Of a stretch of 64,000 nucleotides of DNA, positions 20,437 through 34,300 are shown in pieces (within the stretch, counting starts at the first letter, position 1; each line of letters opens with the position of its first letter). The position numbers were made by a program, and so were the translations under genes. The notes beneath the pieces are model-generated. The model was not told the DNA's origin. It searched no databases and worked only from the letters and a program-made list of their open reading frames with translations. The DNA comes from Prostheceraeus crozeri (lineage: Eukaryota > Platyhelminthes > Polycladida > Euryleptidae), in assembly GCA_907163375.1 (NCBI GenBank), contig CAJQUW010002986.1:934001-998000 (forward strand). Direction: 5' to 3'.

Positions 20437-23400
20437 ACAATATTAAGTAAAAGCGATTGTCTGCACTATTCAGTCAATTCATTCCACTCTTCCCTGGACA
20501 TTTTGTCGGACGGATGTCTTAGGACATCTGTAGTAGATTGCGAGTGTCTGATCTACTTTTAGATTTCATGCATCCACAAAACTAGGAACAGATGCATTAT
20601 ATCGATTGCACTTCTTCATCCCGCGTCCTATCCCTAACTTAACAAAGAAATCTGTACACAGAGTGGGCAACAACTATTCTTCTTAGTCTGACACTGACAC
20701 TGCTGTTCATGAATGATTACAGAAGTTAATTGAAAAGATGACTTGAAGTCATTCCTAGATTAAAAGATTTTCCTTGGTAAAATATTTATAATCTTCCTTT
20801 TACACGCTCTCTAATTTTTCCAAGTGTAGTGTATGTAGGCAATACAGAACTCATGTAGTTAGAAGAATTATCGTGTGGGTAAAATTAAACATCACATTTA
20901 TGTCATCAAGTGCTGCCTGGATTAATTATGATCTTGACGTGTTCATTTAAAAGGCAGTCAAATGAGTCATATTAATAAATATTTGCTGTTTACAACTTTT
21001 TTTATAACATCGATTCGTACAGTCATTTTCATGCATAATAGCTTTCTCGGAAAATTTTCTGGGACCCAACATCTTTTCTTGTACATTATGACAAAGAGTC
21101 ACAATCAAATTGAGTGATTTTCTGTAATGTTTCAACGCAATCGATGAAGGAATTCTCAAACAATTCTGAAGTACTGATTCTCAATCACTAGGCCTATATC
21201 AAGTAAAGACGATTGGATATTTATTTGCAAGTGTATAAAACAAATTCATTACTCGGAATATCGTTTTGAATATCCACTTGTACTTGTGGAAATACTATTA
21301 CATGCGCTAAATATTCGGCATTTTATGACTTACCGCGGCTGAGATGAAATTGTACAAATGTCTTCAACAATTATGAGAATTCTCACAATGCGATTGCGTC
21401 AACGCATCAATACCTAACCTTAAATGAATTTAATTATTCTTATGACACCTTGAAGGTGCAAACCATTCACAAGCTCTGACAAATCCGCGGCAGCCTGCAA
21501 CTTATAAATGGCTACTCGTTTGTCACATAACTTGGCATTATTTCCGAGGATGAAAATGACCCTCCAAAATTCAAAAGTATCAAGATTATGGGATTCCAGC
21601 AGAGTCTAAAGATGAATTTTCATTGTTGTAAATTCTATTTGGATGATGTTTCCTCAAGATAATGGGCTCTCATCTAAAGGAGGCGCTAGCGGGATGTAAA
21701 CGTACTTTTATGTTAAGTTTACGATCGCTTGTCGACTTCATGAGGAAATTGTTAGTATTGAAATTGTAAAATTGAATTTAAATGTCATACATGTACCTTT
21801 CAAAATGTGCATATTTTCATCCAATAAAATGTTTTCAAAATCGATTATTGTATACTAACTCATTGAAGGACTAATGGGTATCGCATGATTTTGCAAAAAT
21901 GCATCTAGCGGCTTCAGCAAGTCCGGGAAAAGGATTTTGGTGAATCTTTGATATTATGTCTGCATGTATTTGAACATTTAAGACCTTCGAGTACAAGACA
22001 CTGTCCTTTGGATAAAGAGACCAGGAAAGAAAACATAAAGAGATCATCTAAGCTTATTGTGTGGGTGGGTAGCTAGTGAAACGCGTCCAGTTGCGGGAAG
22101 GGTGCAAATAAATAAGAACGCGTACGTATATACCTTCTGTTATGCGAAGAATGCCAATTAGATTTTTTTTAATACTAGGCCCCTGCCTACTGCAGTTATG
22201 GAAAAACTTCCTTTCTCAATGATTTGATTACGTTAGGAAAGTAACTTACGCTGAACGTGATGAATTACAATAGTTAGATGTTTGCTTAATATTAACTCTA
22301 TGGGTAAAATCAAAAACCTTGCTATTTTCTATATAAAGATTTTACGTCTGAAACTTTGCCTACACTCAGAGGATAAAAACAGTTCAGCTTTTCAAACATT
22401 ACAGATACATATGTAGGCCCTATAGGTGTGACTTTCAAAATTATTATAGACTGCGATTGTTATAAAAGTTACATCAATGTCATTAGAAAAGGATAGGTCC
22501 ATCGAAAATGAAAGGTTAATTATTGTCAATTTCAAAGCTAACCTCCCTTATTTTCCTCTGAGTAGGCGAAAATTCAAGAGTAAAATTCTAAAAAGAGCAC
22601 AAAAAGTTAGGTTTTTTTTAATTCTTTGCTTCAGCTTCCCTCTAAAATCCATGCAATGTTTCAGTAGTAAAATATTTGCATCAGCGTTTCAGCAAAGTCA
22701 AACGTCCTACCATTAAAACTCCGGTAGGCCTAATGTGCTTATGTAGAAAGTCAGAGTCACGTGTATATTTCGAGGAGCCTGCATAAAGCATGCTTTATAT
22801 TTTGAGACACTGACTTGAAATAGTCAACTTTTGCTGACGACTCCTTACTCTTATGATCTCTCCTGTTTATTCTTCTGCAAGATAGACAAGCAGCTTTTTA
22901 TCTTAGACAATTTAGGCTCTATTGACAAAAGCAAGAATGCGATTTGCCATTGCTCAAAAGATCAAGCTAGACCATACCAGTCACTTATTCCACTATTTCC
23001 ATAATTCTACTAAAATGTTTGCTGAAAAGGTGGACAGTGCACAAGAAAACGTTTGACTGGGGTATGCACAGCTGCTTGGTAAAATCTATACACATAGGAT
23101 GTAGGCTACAGGTACAGATTTTCTATAATTTGATATCTTTAATTGAAGCACGTGTTGTAAAGATCACTAGCCAGCAATGCCTAATAAGCCTATCAAATGC
23201 GGCCATATATCATTTCTATTAATTATAAATAGTTTGCTGTGTTTCTACATAGAATTTCCGCGAGGATGAACTAAAGCATAGATTAAGGAGACTGAAAATT
23301 CCATGAAACTAAGATTTGATCAGCACGAAAATATGTCCTAGTACAAATAGGATAGGTTATTTCAAAAAGATGCAGATAGAAGAGTTTTGTGTTTGAATTA

Positions 23401-23650
23401 CAAAGCCGGGTGTATAGGCCCACTTCGATCAACAGGTTCTAGGTTAAAGGCACAGGACATGACAGAATTCACCCGAAGAACTTTCTCAAAACGTTTTCTC
23501 ATAAATGGTAAAATACAGACCCGAGAGATCGACAGCATTGGGTACAATTGTTTGCATCCTTGGGATTAACTGTGAAGCATTTCCAAATGTCAATTGCCAA
23601 AAAAATTCACGCCTAAATTTTAGCGGCTGTCTTTTTATATTCATTTTTTG

Positions 23651-23853
23651 ATATGAAAATAAAGAACGTCTCTTCAAATCAGAAATTATTCTGATAACTT
23701 CAACCGGTTTAGATTGGAGAAGTGAGATAGCTACTGGCCACACGATCTTCGCGACGATTGTGTGGCTATTAGCCCATCTTACTTCTCCAATCGAAACCGG
23801 TAGAACTTATTAGAATAATTTCTGATTTGAAGAGACGTTCTTTATTTTCATAT
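23651..23853. repeat. foldback MITE, about 203 bp
   Basis: Arms of about 80 bp face each other: ATATGAAAATAAAGAACGTC at the left and its complement at the right, with shared inner words TCAAATCAGAAATTATTCT and AACCGGTTT. The short middle includes CACACGATCTTCGCGACGAT. It has no coding capacity. Confidence 0.8.
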
Positions 23854-24272
23854 AAAAGCGTATTGAAGTATCGACGAACGATCCGTTTCTTGAGCTGTTA
23901 CTTGATTAAGAAAAAATATATCTATATTCATGCCATTATTGCTTCCCACTCTTACAGAACCAACATCGTAAAATTTCCCCCGTGATATAGCAACCAATTT
24001 TACTGCCAAGATACTGCGCCAATCTCATTTTACAACGAATGCAGGTTGAATAATTTGAATCTTCTATTCACTGTATTTCATACCTCCAATGTGGGATACA
24101 TCGTTATAGATACATTTTTACAATATGAAGACTATACAATAAGTTATCCTTCAAGATGCTGATAGAAAAACAAATCATCTGTTATATTACAACAAACGTA
24201 ATGTCTATGTTATGAGGCGATGCTGTGGTAATTAAAAAGATAAGAAATATGATTGATAGTGCAGTTTTGAGA

Positions 24273-24278
24273 TTTATT
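24273..24278 (-). terminator. poly(A) signal of the RPRD2-like gene
   Basis: Minus-strand AATAAA lies 15 bp past the TGA stop, so the 3' UTR would be only about 35 nt. A longer form could use a distal signal. Confidence 0.6.
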
Positions 24279-24292
24279 TCATACATTGAACA

Positions 24293-25369
24293 TCAAAATC
24301 GCGGGCCGTTAGATCGATACTGTCCTCGGAAGCCTCTTGGGCCACCATGCTGCCAGAAACTTCGAGGTGCAAAACCTCTACCACCGGAACCAAACCTCGG
24401 AGGCCGATGTCCGCCAAAGCGTCCACCAGAACCACCATGATGGAATTGTTGCACTGGTGGTCCTCCATGTGAATGTTGCCTCATGTGAGGCACATTGCCC
24501 CCAATAGTCCCTATTGTTTGAATTTGATGGTGATCAGTTTGATTATGACCCATGTGAAAGTGTCCTCGATTTGAAAAGTCATCATGGTGTTGCATATGAT
24601 GCTCCATGGATGAGTTGGGACCATGAAACAGCCGCTCATCTTCGTCATGCATTGGCATCATTACGTCGTGACCCTCGTTTTCACCCGTCTCTTCATCCTT
24701 GGACCCACTTGTGACTTCATCACCAAATGCTCCACGACCTGTCAAATTATCATCATTTGCAGATATACCGTGATTCGAAGTAGTTTCCACACTTTCCGTC
24801 ACATTAGCACCGATGTCTTCCCCATCCACCGAACCGCCGTTTTCATTGCCTTCTTCTCCCCCATCAACATTCATTGGTACTTGTCTCAACGCCGGCTTCA
24901 TGCCAAACCCTGGTACAAAGTCTACCATTTGTGCCGCTGCGGCAGCCTGAGCAGCAGCTGCGGCCATTCGTACAGCTGCTGTAGGAGGTGGCGGAGGAGG
25001 GGGAAGGTGAAAAGGTCGCGGCCACGCTTCATTTTCCGGAACAGGTGGAGGCGGAGGAGGATTAGTGTTCAACTGAATAAAATTGGATAAGAAGTTAATA
25101 GCTGTGTTGGGAGTTGGCGGCTCCGACTGAACACTGGTTTCTGGTGGTTCATCTTGGGTGGGAGTCGAACCGCCCACTTCGTCACCCTCTGCATTTTCTC
25201 GTGAATCCGGAGGTTCGTCGCGTACGGGAGTACCAGAACGAGGTGGTGGAGGAGGCGGTTGAGTTTGCATCGATATCGCAGCGTTGAGGAGGGATGGATA
25301 GAGAAGCGGAGCTCGAGGATGTAAGTGTGGAGGAGCCAAAGGTGGTGGTGGTGGGGGAGGAATGCCGAG
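24293..25369 (-). CDS. RPRD2: RPRD2-like exon 6 (residues 424-781 and stop)
   Basis: The acceptor TTATTTTCAG precedes CTCGGC. The exon encodes three proline tracts (six or seven prolines each), an Ala-rich stretch, an acidic Asn/Gly region, then HHMQHHDDF-type His clusters and a GGSGGRFGGHRPPRFGSGG RG-type tail, a usual RNA-binding and phase-separating composition. It ends in TGA at 24293-24295. Confidence 0.88.
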   Translation of the reverse strand, partial: LGIPPPPPPPLAPPHLHPRAPLLYPSLLNAAISMQTQPPPPPPRSGTPVRDEPPDSRENAEGDEVGGSTPTQDEPPETSVQSEPPTPNTAINFLSNFIQLNTNPPPPPPVPENEAWPRPFHLPPPPPPPTAAVRMAAAAAQAAAAAQMVDFVPGFGMKPALRQVPMNVDGGEEGNENGGSVDGEDIGANVTESVETTSNHGISANDDNLTGRGAFGDEVTSGSKDEETGENEGHDVMMPMHDEDERLFHGPNSSMEHHMQHHDDFSNRGHFHMGHNQTDHHQIQTIGTIGGNVPHMRQHSHGGPPVQQFHHGGSGGRFGGHRPPRFGSGGRGFAPRSFWQHGGPRGFRGQYRSNGPRF

Positions 25370-28300
25370 CTGAAAATAATGCGAATATCGTATTAGAAGA
25401 GAAGTAATTTGATATTGTAAACATAATTCAACAACTCGCAAAGCTGATTAACGAGAAATTAAGCTTTTACGAGCGCATTCAATGCATGTACTTCATCTTC
25501 TTAATAACTCGTGAGTGGAGCAATTTTGTATACCGTACACTTTTGCAAAATGAGGTTATTTCTTACTTTCGTTTATACCAGGTCTCCACTATTTGCCATT
25601 ATTTTCGTCCGCTTTAATTGATGTTGTGACTGTGGTTCGTTTACATGCATGCAATGCAAGCGATACCTGTTCAAAGCTGATTAATAATGCATTACCTGAT
25701 TACCTCCATGCTGACACTTAAGAAAATAATTTACTTTGGATAGATAGCACGGATACCGTATTTTCTCGAATATACCAGCGGGTTACACGATTTATTCTTG
25801 CAATTTCAGCGACGGTTCTATTCCAGGGTATGGTATGAATCAAATTTGATGGTAAAAATTGTAGAGACATGATTTTCACAGTGATAACGAACTCGAACGC
25901 AAAAAATTAGCAAGAAGTAGAGCCAGAAGCTTGTGTTGAGTGATGATGCTATTTGGACTTTTTAAGCATTTGCCCAATTCTATATTGCAATTCATTATAA
26001 TTCTTTATCAGCTTGATAAAACTTTAATCCATGCAAACGCATGAATCAGATACAATGAAATTATATCAAAAATATATACAATGAAAATATATTTCTTAAG
26101 CAAGCCGTTGTTTTTTATGATGTTTATAAGAAACACCGGTTGCAATTGAACAATCATGATTTTATGTTATGTTGATTATTTAGAAATCAAGAGCTTATAG
26201 TTGGGTCAACTGTTGAAAAATAATGAATAACAGCCACTGTTAGACAACAGAAAAGACGCTAGTAAGTCACACTCCAATTTAATTTTCAAAATTCTCTTTA
26301 CTGATGAATTACACACGTGCGATTCTATTTGAGGGCGGTTTATCCGACTATCTTTTCAATTAATGCGCGGGTTCAATTCCAATAAGTATTCCTCTAATAT
26401 CCGGACGTACGTGCACCCTGCATTTGCTTCTATGAATAAATATAATGTTAAACTTTACTTACAGATTTACTTTCTAACTCGAGAAGATCATCATTGATCA
26501 CATGTACAATATTATAATTATTCAACATTTTCATGTTAGACCAAATGATCGCTGGTGAACACCGTACATTTCCTAAATGAGTAACATGTCAATGAATTGG
26601 AAAATAGTTGTAGACCGACACTCCGAACCACATGACAAAGATAAAAATAACGGCAATTATATGGGAAAACCGGTTTCATTATTCGCTCCAGACAGTGTGT
26701 CCCGATCGCCATTTTCAAGGATTTTCAATGACATGTCATACACTATTTTCAACTGTAATTCATGTTTACAGCGTCATGTTCAGCCATTGCTCAGTATGTC
26801 CATCATCAACAAAAAGACTTTCAGTGCGGTGAACCAATTTGTTCACAAAGTTTGACCCCAATTAATTATCACAAGTCTCGACAAGGACAGGAAATTTCGG
26901 GGTTGACTCTTATAGACGTCGCAGAGATGTGATAGACCCGGTGATACAGCGGGATTTTAGGGATTGGGATTGAATCGTCGTTAAGATTTAGTTGTCACTA
27001 CACTCAACAAAGACATGTGCTCGATGTTTACAGCAATAGTACATCTTTCAAAGCATCCTGCACAACCTAATATGGATGGCTCGACATTTCTACTTCATAT
27101 GTTCATTTATCAAGTAAGGGGTCATTTCAATGAAACGTTGACAATTCTCAGTTATCTGACCATGGGATGCCGCAATACCTAAGCCGGAAAACTGACGATC
27201 CTAGTGCCGCATATTGCGCGCGACAAGCAGGGTAGTCTTTTAAAAAAAGTATATATATGTAGGTTCATGGACCGCAATTCACCCACGAAAAATCGGAAAA
27301 AACCGGGATTTGAATGCATGAATTTGAAATATTTGCATTAAGCTAATTTTGTAAAAAAACGGAAAATTGCGAAAATTATGTTTCAACCCAATGTGCCATG
27401 ACCTTCAAGCGCTAGAACCTTCAATTTTCCAAATGTTAGCCTATAAATCTTTGATTGCCTCGATTCAAGCGACAAATTTGAGTGCATGTTCTTATCAATA
27501 CAGAACAATCATACAGAACTGGACATGCCAACCCTCAGATGCAAAAAGCGACTGATAAATTTACAATCTCGTCAATTACTGATGCGCTATTTCATCTCCA
27601 TCAGTCCAAAAGTTTCAATGACAAAAAACATTAAAGGATACAATTCCACTGTCCAATTTTCAAAGATATTCAATGATTTCAAGGACACCTGATGTGCACC
27701 TTTACGAAGATAATGGAAACAGTTATCTGACAAGCGGCAAATCGTGAAACCACGTAAATTTGACAGTTCTGAGCACACTTAATCGCGAAATCTTCAAAAG
27801 ATCATTGGACGCCTTCAAAATTTTCGTACTTTAAATAATACACAATGTAGAAAGACCCATTTTTTTAAAACGAAAATCGAGTTAAATCCGCCACATTTTC
27901 TTTGATGTATACTGACATAAACAAGATCTAACGAACACGGATATTGAATATAAAATGCTTTCGCATCCGGTTTAAACATAACCGATTACTACATGGAGTG
28001 GAAAAAATCGAAATAGCAGCATACCTATGTCAGTTAATCCCGAGATACAATACTGTCAGCAATTGTTGAGCAACAGGGACTACCATTTGCGGCAGGGGAA
28101 ATATGCGTGAATTGAAACGTCAATCACATCAGGAAACTAATTTATGTCTGTCAATCTGGTGAAACGTAACGTAAAAGGATCTAGGCCTACATCTTCAATC
28201 TGATGTGGATTCCATCAAGAGGATAAGAAAGAATTGCCTTTTTCCGTTATTAACGAAATCCATAGAAATTCTTTCAGTTATGACATTTTATTTGATTTCA

Positions 28301-31300
28301 GAGCCGTTTTCAGTAGTACTAGATTTAGTACAATTTTCATCTTCACAAATGTAATAAATTGCGAGCTTTTTTTCTTCATGATGAATTGTGAAAAAATTTC
28401 GGAAACTGCATTATGTCTATAAATCCATGTACTGCATTGCGCGTATGAGTTTCAAGAAATTCAAAAATGAAATCAGTAATTACATCCAATTGAAACAACA
28501 TCGAAAGACGATGGACCGAGGCGCTACTCGATACTTCAACCGCCATCGAGAAGTCACAAGAAAAATGCAAATGAAGAAAAATATCACTTACTGCAAGACC
28601 GAGTTTACCAACCTGCAGGCCATGTATACGGGGATCACGCGTCGGTTGCATTTTCGGAGAATGGACAGGGGGGTTATGTACAGTGAGAGGTGGGCGGTAG
28701 CCTGAAACAATCTTCATGGCAGCAGCGGCCGCAGCAGATTCAGCTGGGCGTTCAATATCTGCCTCGACAGAGGGCAATGCCCCTGAGGGGGAATATCGAT
28801 CATCATCGCGAACTCCGTAATCTTCATTGCCGACTTCTCGATGAGCACCGTGATGCCGATGCCGCTTGTGAGAAACAATTTCTACTGACCTCTCATCTTC
28901 TTCAGATAAATCCATATCCTCACCCTGGAAAATGAAGAGGCAAAGCATTACTTCAATGACATAAGGAGAAAATTTTCCTAGTTGCTGTGCGCTAAGGCAT
29001 TTCGAATACAGCTCTTTAACATGCAGTCTGGCTTTACCCTTTGCAGTCATTTTGAAATATAATGGCGTATTTTCACTTGTTAAGCACGCTTCAAGCCAAT
29101 CACTTAATGTGAGTAAAACACAACATCACTTATCTGATGTCTGTAATGCTCATTTGAGTAAAACGGAATTTAATGCAAATTAATATAATTTGCTATGCTG
29201 TTCTAATCGGCTTGGGATGCTTTATCAGAAAATTATACAAGGAAAAACAAGTTAAATATATCATTATTATCTTTGGAGCGCGTGCGTGCGTGTGCCGACC
29301 AATAATAAATTAGTACCAAAATCCAAGTATGAGACATTTCCGATCGGCTAACATACGAATGCATGTACAGAGTGCAACATAATTAGTTTGCAAATTTAAT
29401 TCCTTTCTGTCCAAGATCAAAATTGCCGGATTCTCACTGCACGAAATTCATGAGAGGAACAGTTATAACTTATAAGTAGGCCTATGCAAAAGAATTCAAC
29501 AATCCTCATTTCCTTCGAAATGCATCCATTTAAAATGTTCTGAAATTTGTATTAATGTGAGTTCTTTCTTCTTACTATAACTTATGTATTCTTCTAATCT
29601 GTCATAACAATTCATAGCAGCAATGACTGGCCTGACCAGTTGACAATGGAGCTTGCAATCGCGAATCCCGGGTTCAGCGTCCTCTAATCCAAGGATTCGC
29701 TCAAATTGGCAAGAAATTGATGGAATCATGATTTATCGACAGCGCTGGCTACTTATTGGCTGAAATCCCTCCCCCCACTCCTTCAAATAAGTCGAAAGTC
29801 CTTAAAATGAATCAATCGTCACAAAACTTCAGATACATCTACCCTTTCTACTCATTCAAAAAAATTATGCAAATAAGCATAGAGATTTGGGCACTAGGGT
29901 GGTCCATAAAGCAAGGCAAATTTCAAGTCGAGTTTATTACTTCTCCACACTTCTGCTTTTATTCTCTGTATTTCATCGCTATACACTGATATTTATGCAC
30001 TCATATTTAGAGGTCGCCCATTTGGTCGATTTCAAATACGAGAAAAATCACGAAAAAGGCTTCAAGCAGTTGGGCCTCTTCTCCATTGGGACTGAAAAAT
30101 GCTGCAGATGACAGGGACGACATGGGAGAGGTTCGCAGTCAGGTCTATTGCAATACGGTCAAGGATCTCAAAATTTGTGAGCTTTCCGCGCGCTGCTACA
30201 AGTACTGAAGGAGCTACAACCACAGCGTGCAAACTATTATTGAAACTGCTGAGAAATAGTCGGATTAATCTTCGACACAAATATAAGTAATACTGCCCTA
30301 CAAAATGGATAATGTGTCGGAGTTAAGGAGGTCACAGAAGGGACATAACAATGCTAAAGCACCGTCATAGAATTTTGGAAATAATTCTCTATGAGTGATT
30401 CTGGATGCTTTTGTTCACAGTGTAGAGTTTGAGATCACACTTTTCTGCGGATTGGTTGAAGAAACTATCTTCGAGGGACATCTGGAACATATGGTATGTA
30501 GTTTACTAAAAATGAAGGATGACTTCAGGACGAAAATAACATTTAAATATGCGTTGATTCTTTGTGCAGTCATTTATGAAACTTATCTGTAGTGCACAGT
30601 AGCTGTTGCTTAATAGGCCCACCTTAGAGAAGAGACTATGTGTACCCATTAAACGGCAGGCTACTTTCTTGAACTTACTTTGGCCACAAACATAGTACTA
30701 GCACATTATTGCACTTTTGTGCATTTGATACTGTGTATAAAACACTGTGAATATGTTGCTTCATTACACATAGAACGGAAAATAGAAAGAGAAAGTATTT
30801 TGTTAATCGGGGAGAGTCAAGAATGATTTGATGTTATCTTATTTATTTTATTATGCTATTAACTTGAATCACTACTCAGTGATAATCTCCTGGCAAAAAG
30901 GTGATTACTGAGTAGTGATTGAAATTAATAGCATAATGAAATAAATAAGATAACATCAAATCATTCTTGACTCTTCCCTATCAACAAAATATGCTTTCTA
31001 GTCAAGACATTTTCAAACATAGAAAGAGAAAGGTCTATGACAAATGTAATGTAGATGTGCACTTATACACAGCTCGCGAAAATACCGAACGCTGTTTTTA
31101 AATCCGCGTGGTCCAAATTGATCCCAAGCTTGCCAGAATAAAAAACAGGAGTCTTGAGGATAAATGCACATGCACAATAACACGAAGTGAATAATTCTTT
31201 GCCTGAAATCCTAGTACTGAAAACAGCATTTCATCTCAAGTCAGCATCTAAACTATCAATGAACATGCTCAGTGAAATGAGGCCCAGTCAAAAAAGTGAA

Positions 31301-34300
31301 TAAGGCCCATTAATCCGAGTGTGCCCATCAGCCGTAGGATATAAAAATTTCCCGATCTGACGTGGGTTCAATGAGCAGCTGTCCCGCTTACCGGAGACTT
31401 CCCCCTTAAAATATATCCGGAAACAATGATCATAGAAAATACAGTCCATAAACAGAAACTAATGCATCATTTTGCATATCATCATAATTCAGTAAATGCC
31501 GAACGATTGCTAAGTGTTTCGAAAATGAATTTTTGAATTTGAAATTTAAATTTTGAACCTGCTGTGTTGAATATAAAATATGCATAGTTGTTTATGGCAC
31601 TCGTCTGCGCAGCGATAAAGAAAGTTAGTAGTGATTTAAATCAACTCTAACTTCAACTGGAATGCAATATCAGGAAATTGGTTATTCAAAAATAGGACAT
31701 TTCAAAATTTACATTTATGTGGACCAAATAACACCACCACATTTGGACAGAATGTTGCGAATATGTCAAAACTAAAAAATCGCTAAATTTCAGTTCTCAA
31801 ACTATCATATTTTCTGAGATATTTGACAAAAACAAGAGGTACATAAAGTTCGACTCTCCCTACGATGATCCCCTTAACTCCCTGAACAACTAACCCATTT
31901 ATGCCCCAGCCATTTTCAAAACTAACGCAAAAATTCATACTTCATTGTCGCCTTACCCTATACATGACTTCTCTAATTCAGCCGTATTTACTTCATCTTC
32001 TGCATCTTTTATTTCTACGTACGCGCCCTTCTTTCCTTACATCGGTTTATCGTCATAGTATCAAATCCGATGCGTTGTACATTATTGAGTTATCAACGCT
32101 TAAGGTCTCAGTCACACTGAAAGCAAAGCAAATATGGGTGTCTCGAGCAAACTTATGTCTGTAAGCTATTAATCGCTCTGGTTTGCTTTGCTCACAGTGT
32201 GGCAGTCTACAACCGCTGCAATGATGACTTTATATTTGCTGCAAAACGCTTGGAAAAGCGCGCAGTGTAACTGAGGCATAAGTCACATGACAGAAGCTTT
32301 AACGTTACTGGGTTTGGACGTTGCTGACACAGCCCGACTTCAGCCACAGCGCTGTAATACTTCTAGTTCGGATGTCTTTCCTGCCGACTTCCAACGACAC
32401 TTTCGGGGTTCGATTTCCAAGGATAGCTGTTCACCATAGGCTTTTGACCTTTTGACCCATTTTCTTTACTGGATTATTAAGGGTTCGTTAAAACTTGATG
32501 GAGTTCTTGTCACAGATTATTCAGTGTGCCTTACACACAAAGCAGCTTGAATTCAAATGGATATTTGTCGTGACGGCCAGGAATCTGCAGATAATAAATC
32601 CCATGTCCGGATTTTCACCGGATTTCTTCTTTGATTATGAAACTCTAAGGAAATTTCACATGCACTACTGATCCATACTTTTCAATATCGTCCAATTGGA
32701 CGGACTAAAGCCAATAAAATTTGCGCAACATTCACCTCACAATTTCAAAATAGGCGCAACGAAGCATAAAACATACTAACCTGCTCTTCTAAAGTAACTT
32801 TATTCTTAGGGACCTGAAAATTTTTCAACCGATAACATAAAACATATTCAATTAAATATATTTATTCCATAGCAGAATGAGATATTCATTATTCATTTTC
32901 TGAGTTGGAAGAGTCAGGTTTCTTAGTGTTCCAAGGTAGAATCGGGTATCCGTACTCTCTCGATAAAAATTTATTGGTCGATCACAATGATCTTTACACT
33001 GACCGATAGAAGGCCATGGACGCCGAAGGCCTGTCTGTTTTTATTTGTAACTCATTTTGATCGACCAAAATACCTTTATCGACAGAGTATGGATACTCGG
33101 TTCTACCTTGGAACGCTGAGAGATGGCTAACCTCTCTCGCCGTTTGGTCAACTACGTCAGAGTCAGGTAACATAAGGAAATTGAAAATGATATTGATACG
33201 ATAATTTACAATGATATGACATGATAGAATGTAGGAAGAGGTTTCACATATATTTATCAGCAGCAAAAATAAATTGACCTAAGGATGAGTTCTGTGTCAG
33301 ACGAAGTAATGAAGAAATTGTGTTTCTATGTGCAATAATAAGTGACAGCGAGATCAATTATGTGTGTTTCTATAGATCTCCTTCAGACAGACAATGCCAA
33401 TCAGAGTGCCCATGAAGTGTCTTATAAGTTATTGATGATTTTTGTTTATCCACAATCTCTGTAACTTTTAGAGTGAAAAGTTGAAGTCCTATGGGAAGTT
33501 GCATCATAATATATTATATCGGAGATTTTATCAAAACTGATGACATTTTTAATCTCTAATATCTTATAGTGGTTCAATTTAATGTTGAGTCTCAATGATA
33601 AGTATCATTTAGTTATACAAGTGCCACTCACATAACATGGTTCATTAATTAAAAATAGAGGCCCACCTAAACCCAAAGTCATGGCTGAGATAGACGTACT
33701 TAAAAAGCGATGTTCAAGAAATGTTCAAAAGGCAACATTTGCTAATCTTTTTCATAAAATGAGAGTGATATTGGTGGCCTGTGACAATCATCAGAATTCT
33801 GCCATCGTCATGACGTAGTTCATGAATATATGACTTATAGAATATAGGAACCCATCGAAGAGATGGACAGCAAGCCTCCGGATGTTTTGCAAAAAGTATG
33901 TGTGGGGACTTTGCTTGTAGGCGATGGTTATTAGCAAAAAGTTGGAATCATGCTGTAATTCTGCTTGATATCTTCACTTTAATCCTAACAATTTCTTATC
34001 ACGTGGAGAAAGTAACCCCTTTGTATGATGAACGCACATTATCACGCATCATGTGTGTGACGAGTATGACAACTCGGCTGTACATTTATTTTATGCGTAC
34101 TTTTATAAAAATCGACATTTCAGTATTTTGACTTAATTCTCGGCACCTACTTATGCCTCATTAATGCTTTACTTAGAATGTCAAGTGAATATTTCCGGAA
34201 AACGTCTGTCTGATAAATATAAATCTATTAACTCGAGCTTTCGGCGGCTTACAGCTCACCTTCTTCAGGAGTGAACGAATGAAGCGATGTACACATGAAA

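Larger units (their letters stand above)
20223..24272. other. intergenic DNA between convergent LSM11 and RPRD2
   Basis: Apart from the LSM11 3' UTR and the foldback MITE at 23651-23853, I see no gene. Short open frames here have no codon bias or motifs. The segment 20500-20560 contains a short hairpin (GGATGTCTTAGGACATC). Confidence 0.5.

Noticed and set aside
24623-25090. 155-codon plus-strand frame within RPRD2 exon 6
   Set aside because: Complement of proline and alanine tracts; the minus-strand exon has splice sites, a stop and a poly(A) signal.
30062-30290. Possible extra exon in RPRD2 intron 4
   Set aside because: Exons 4 and 5 already join in phase, and the segment has no acceptor and donor pair on the minus strand with matching phase.
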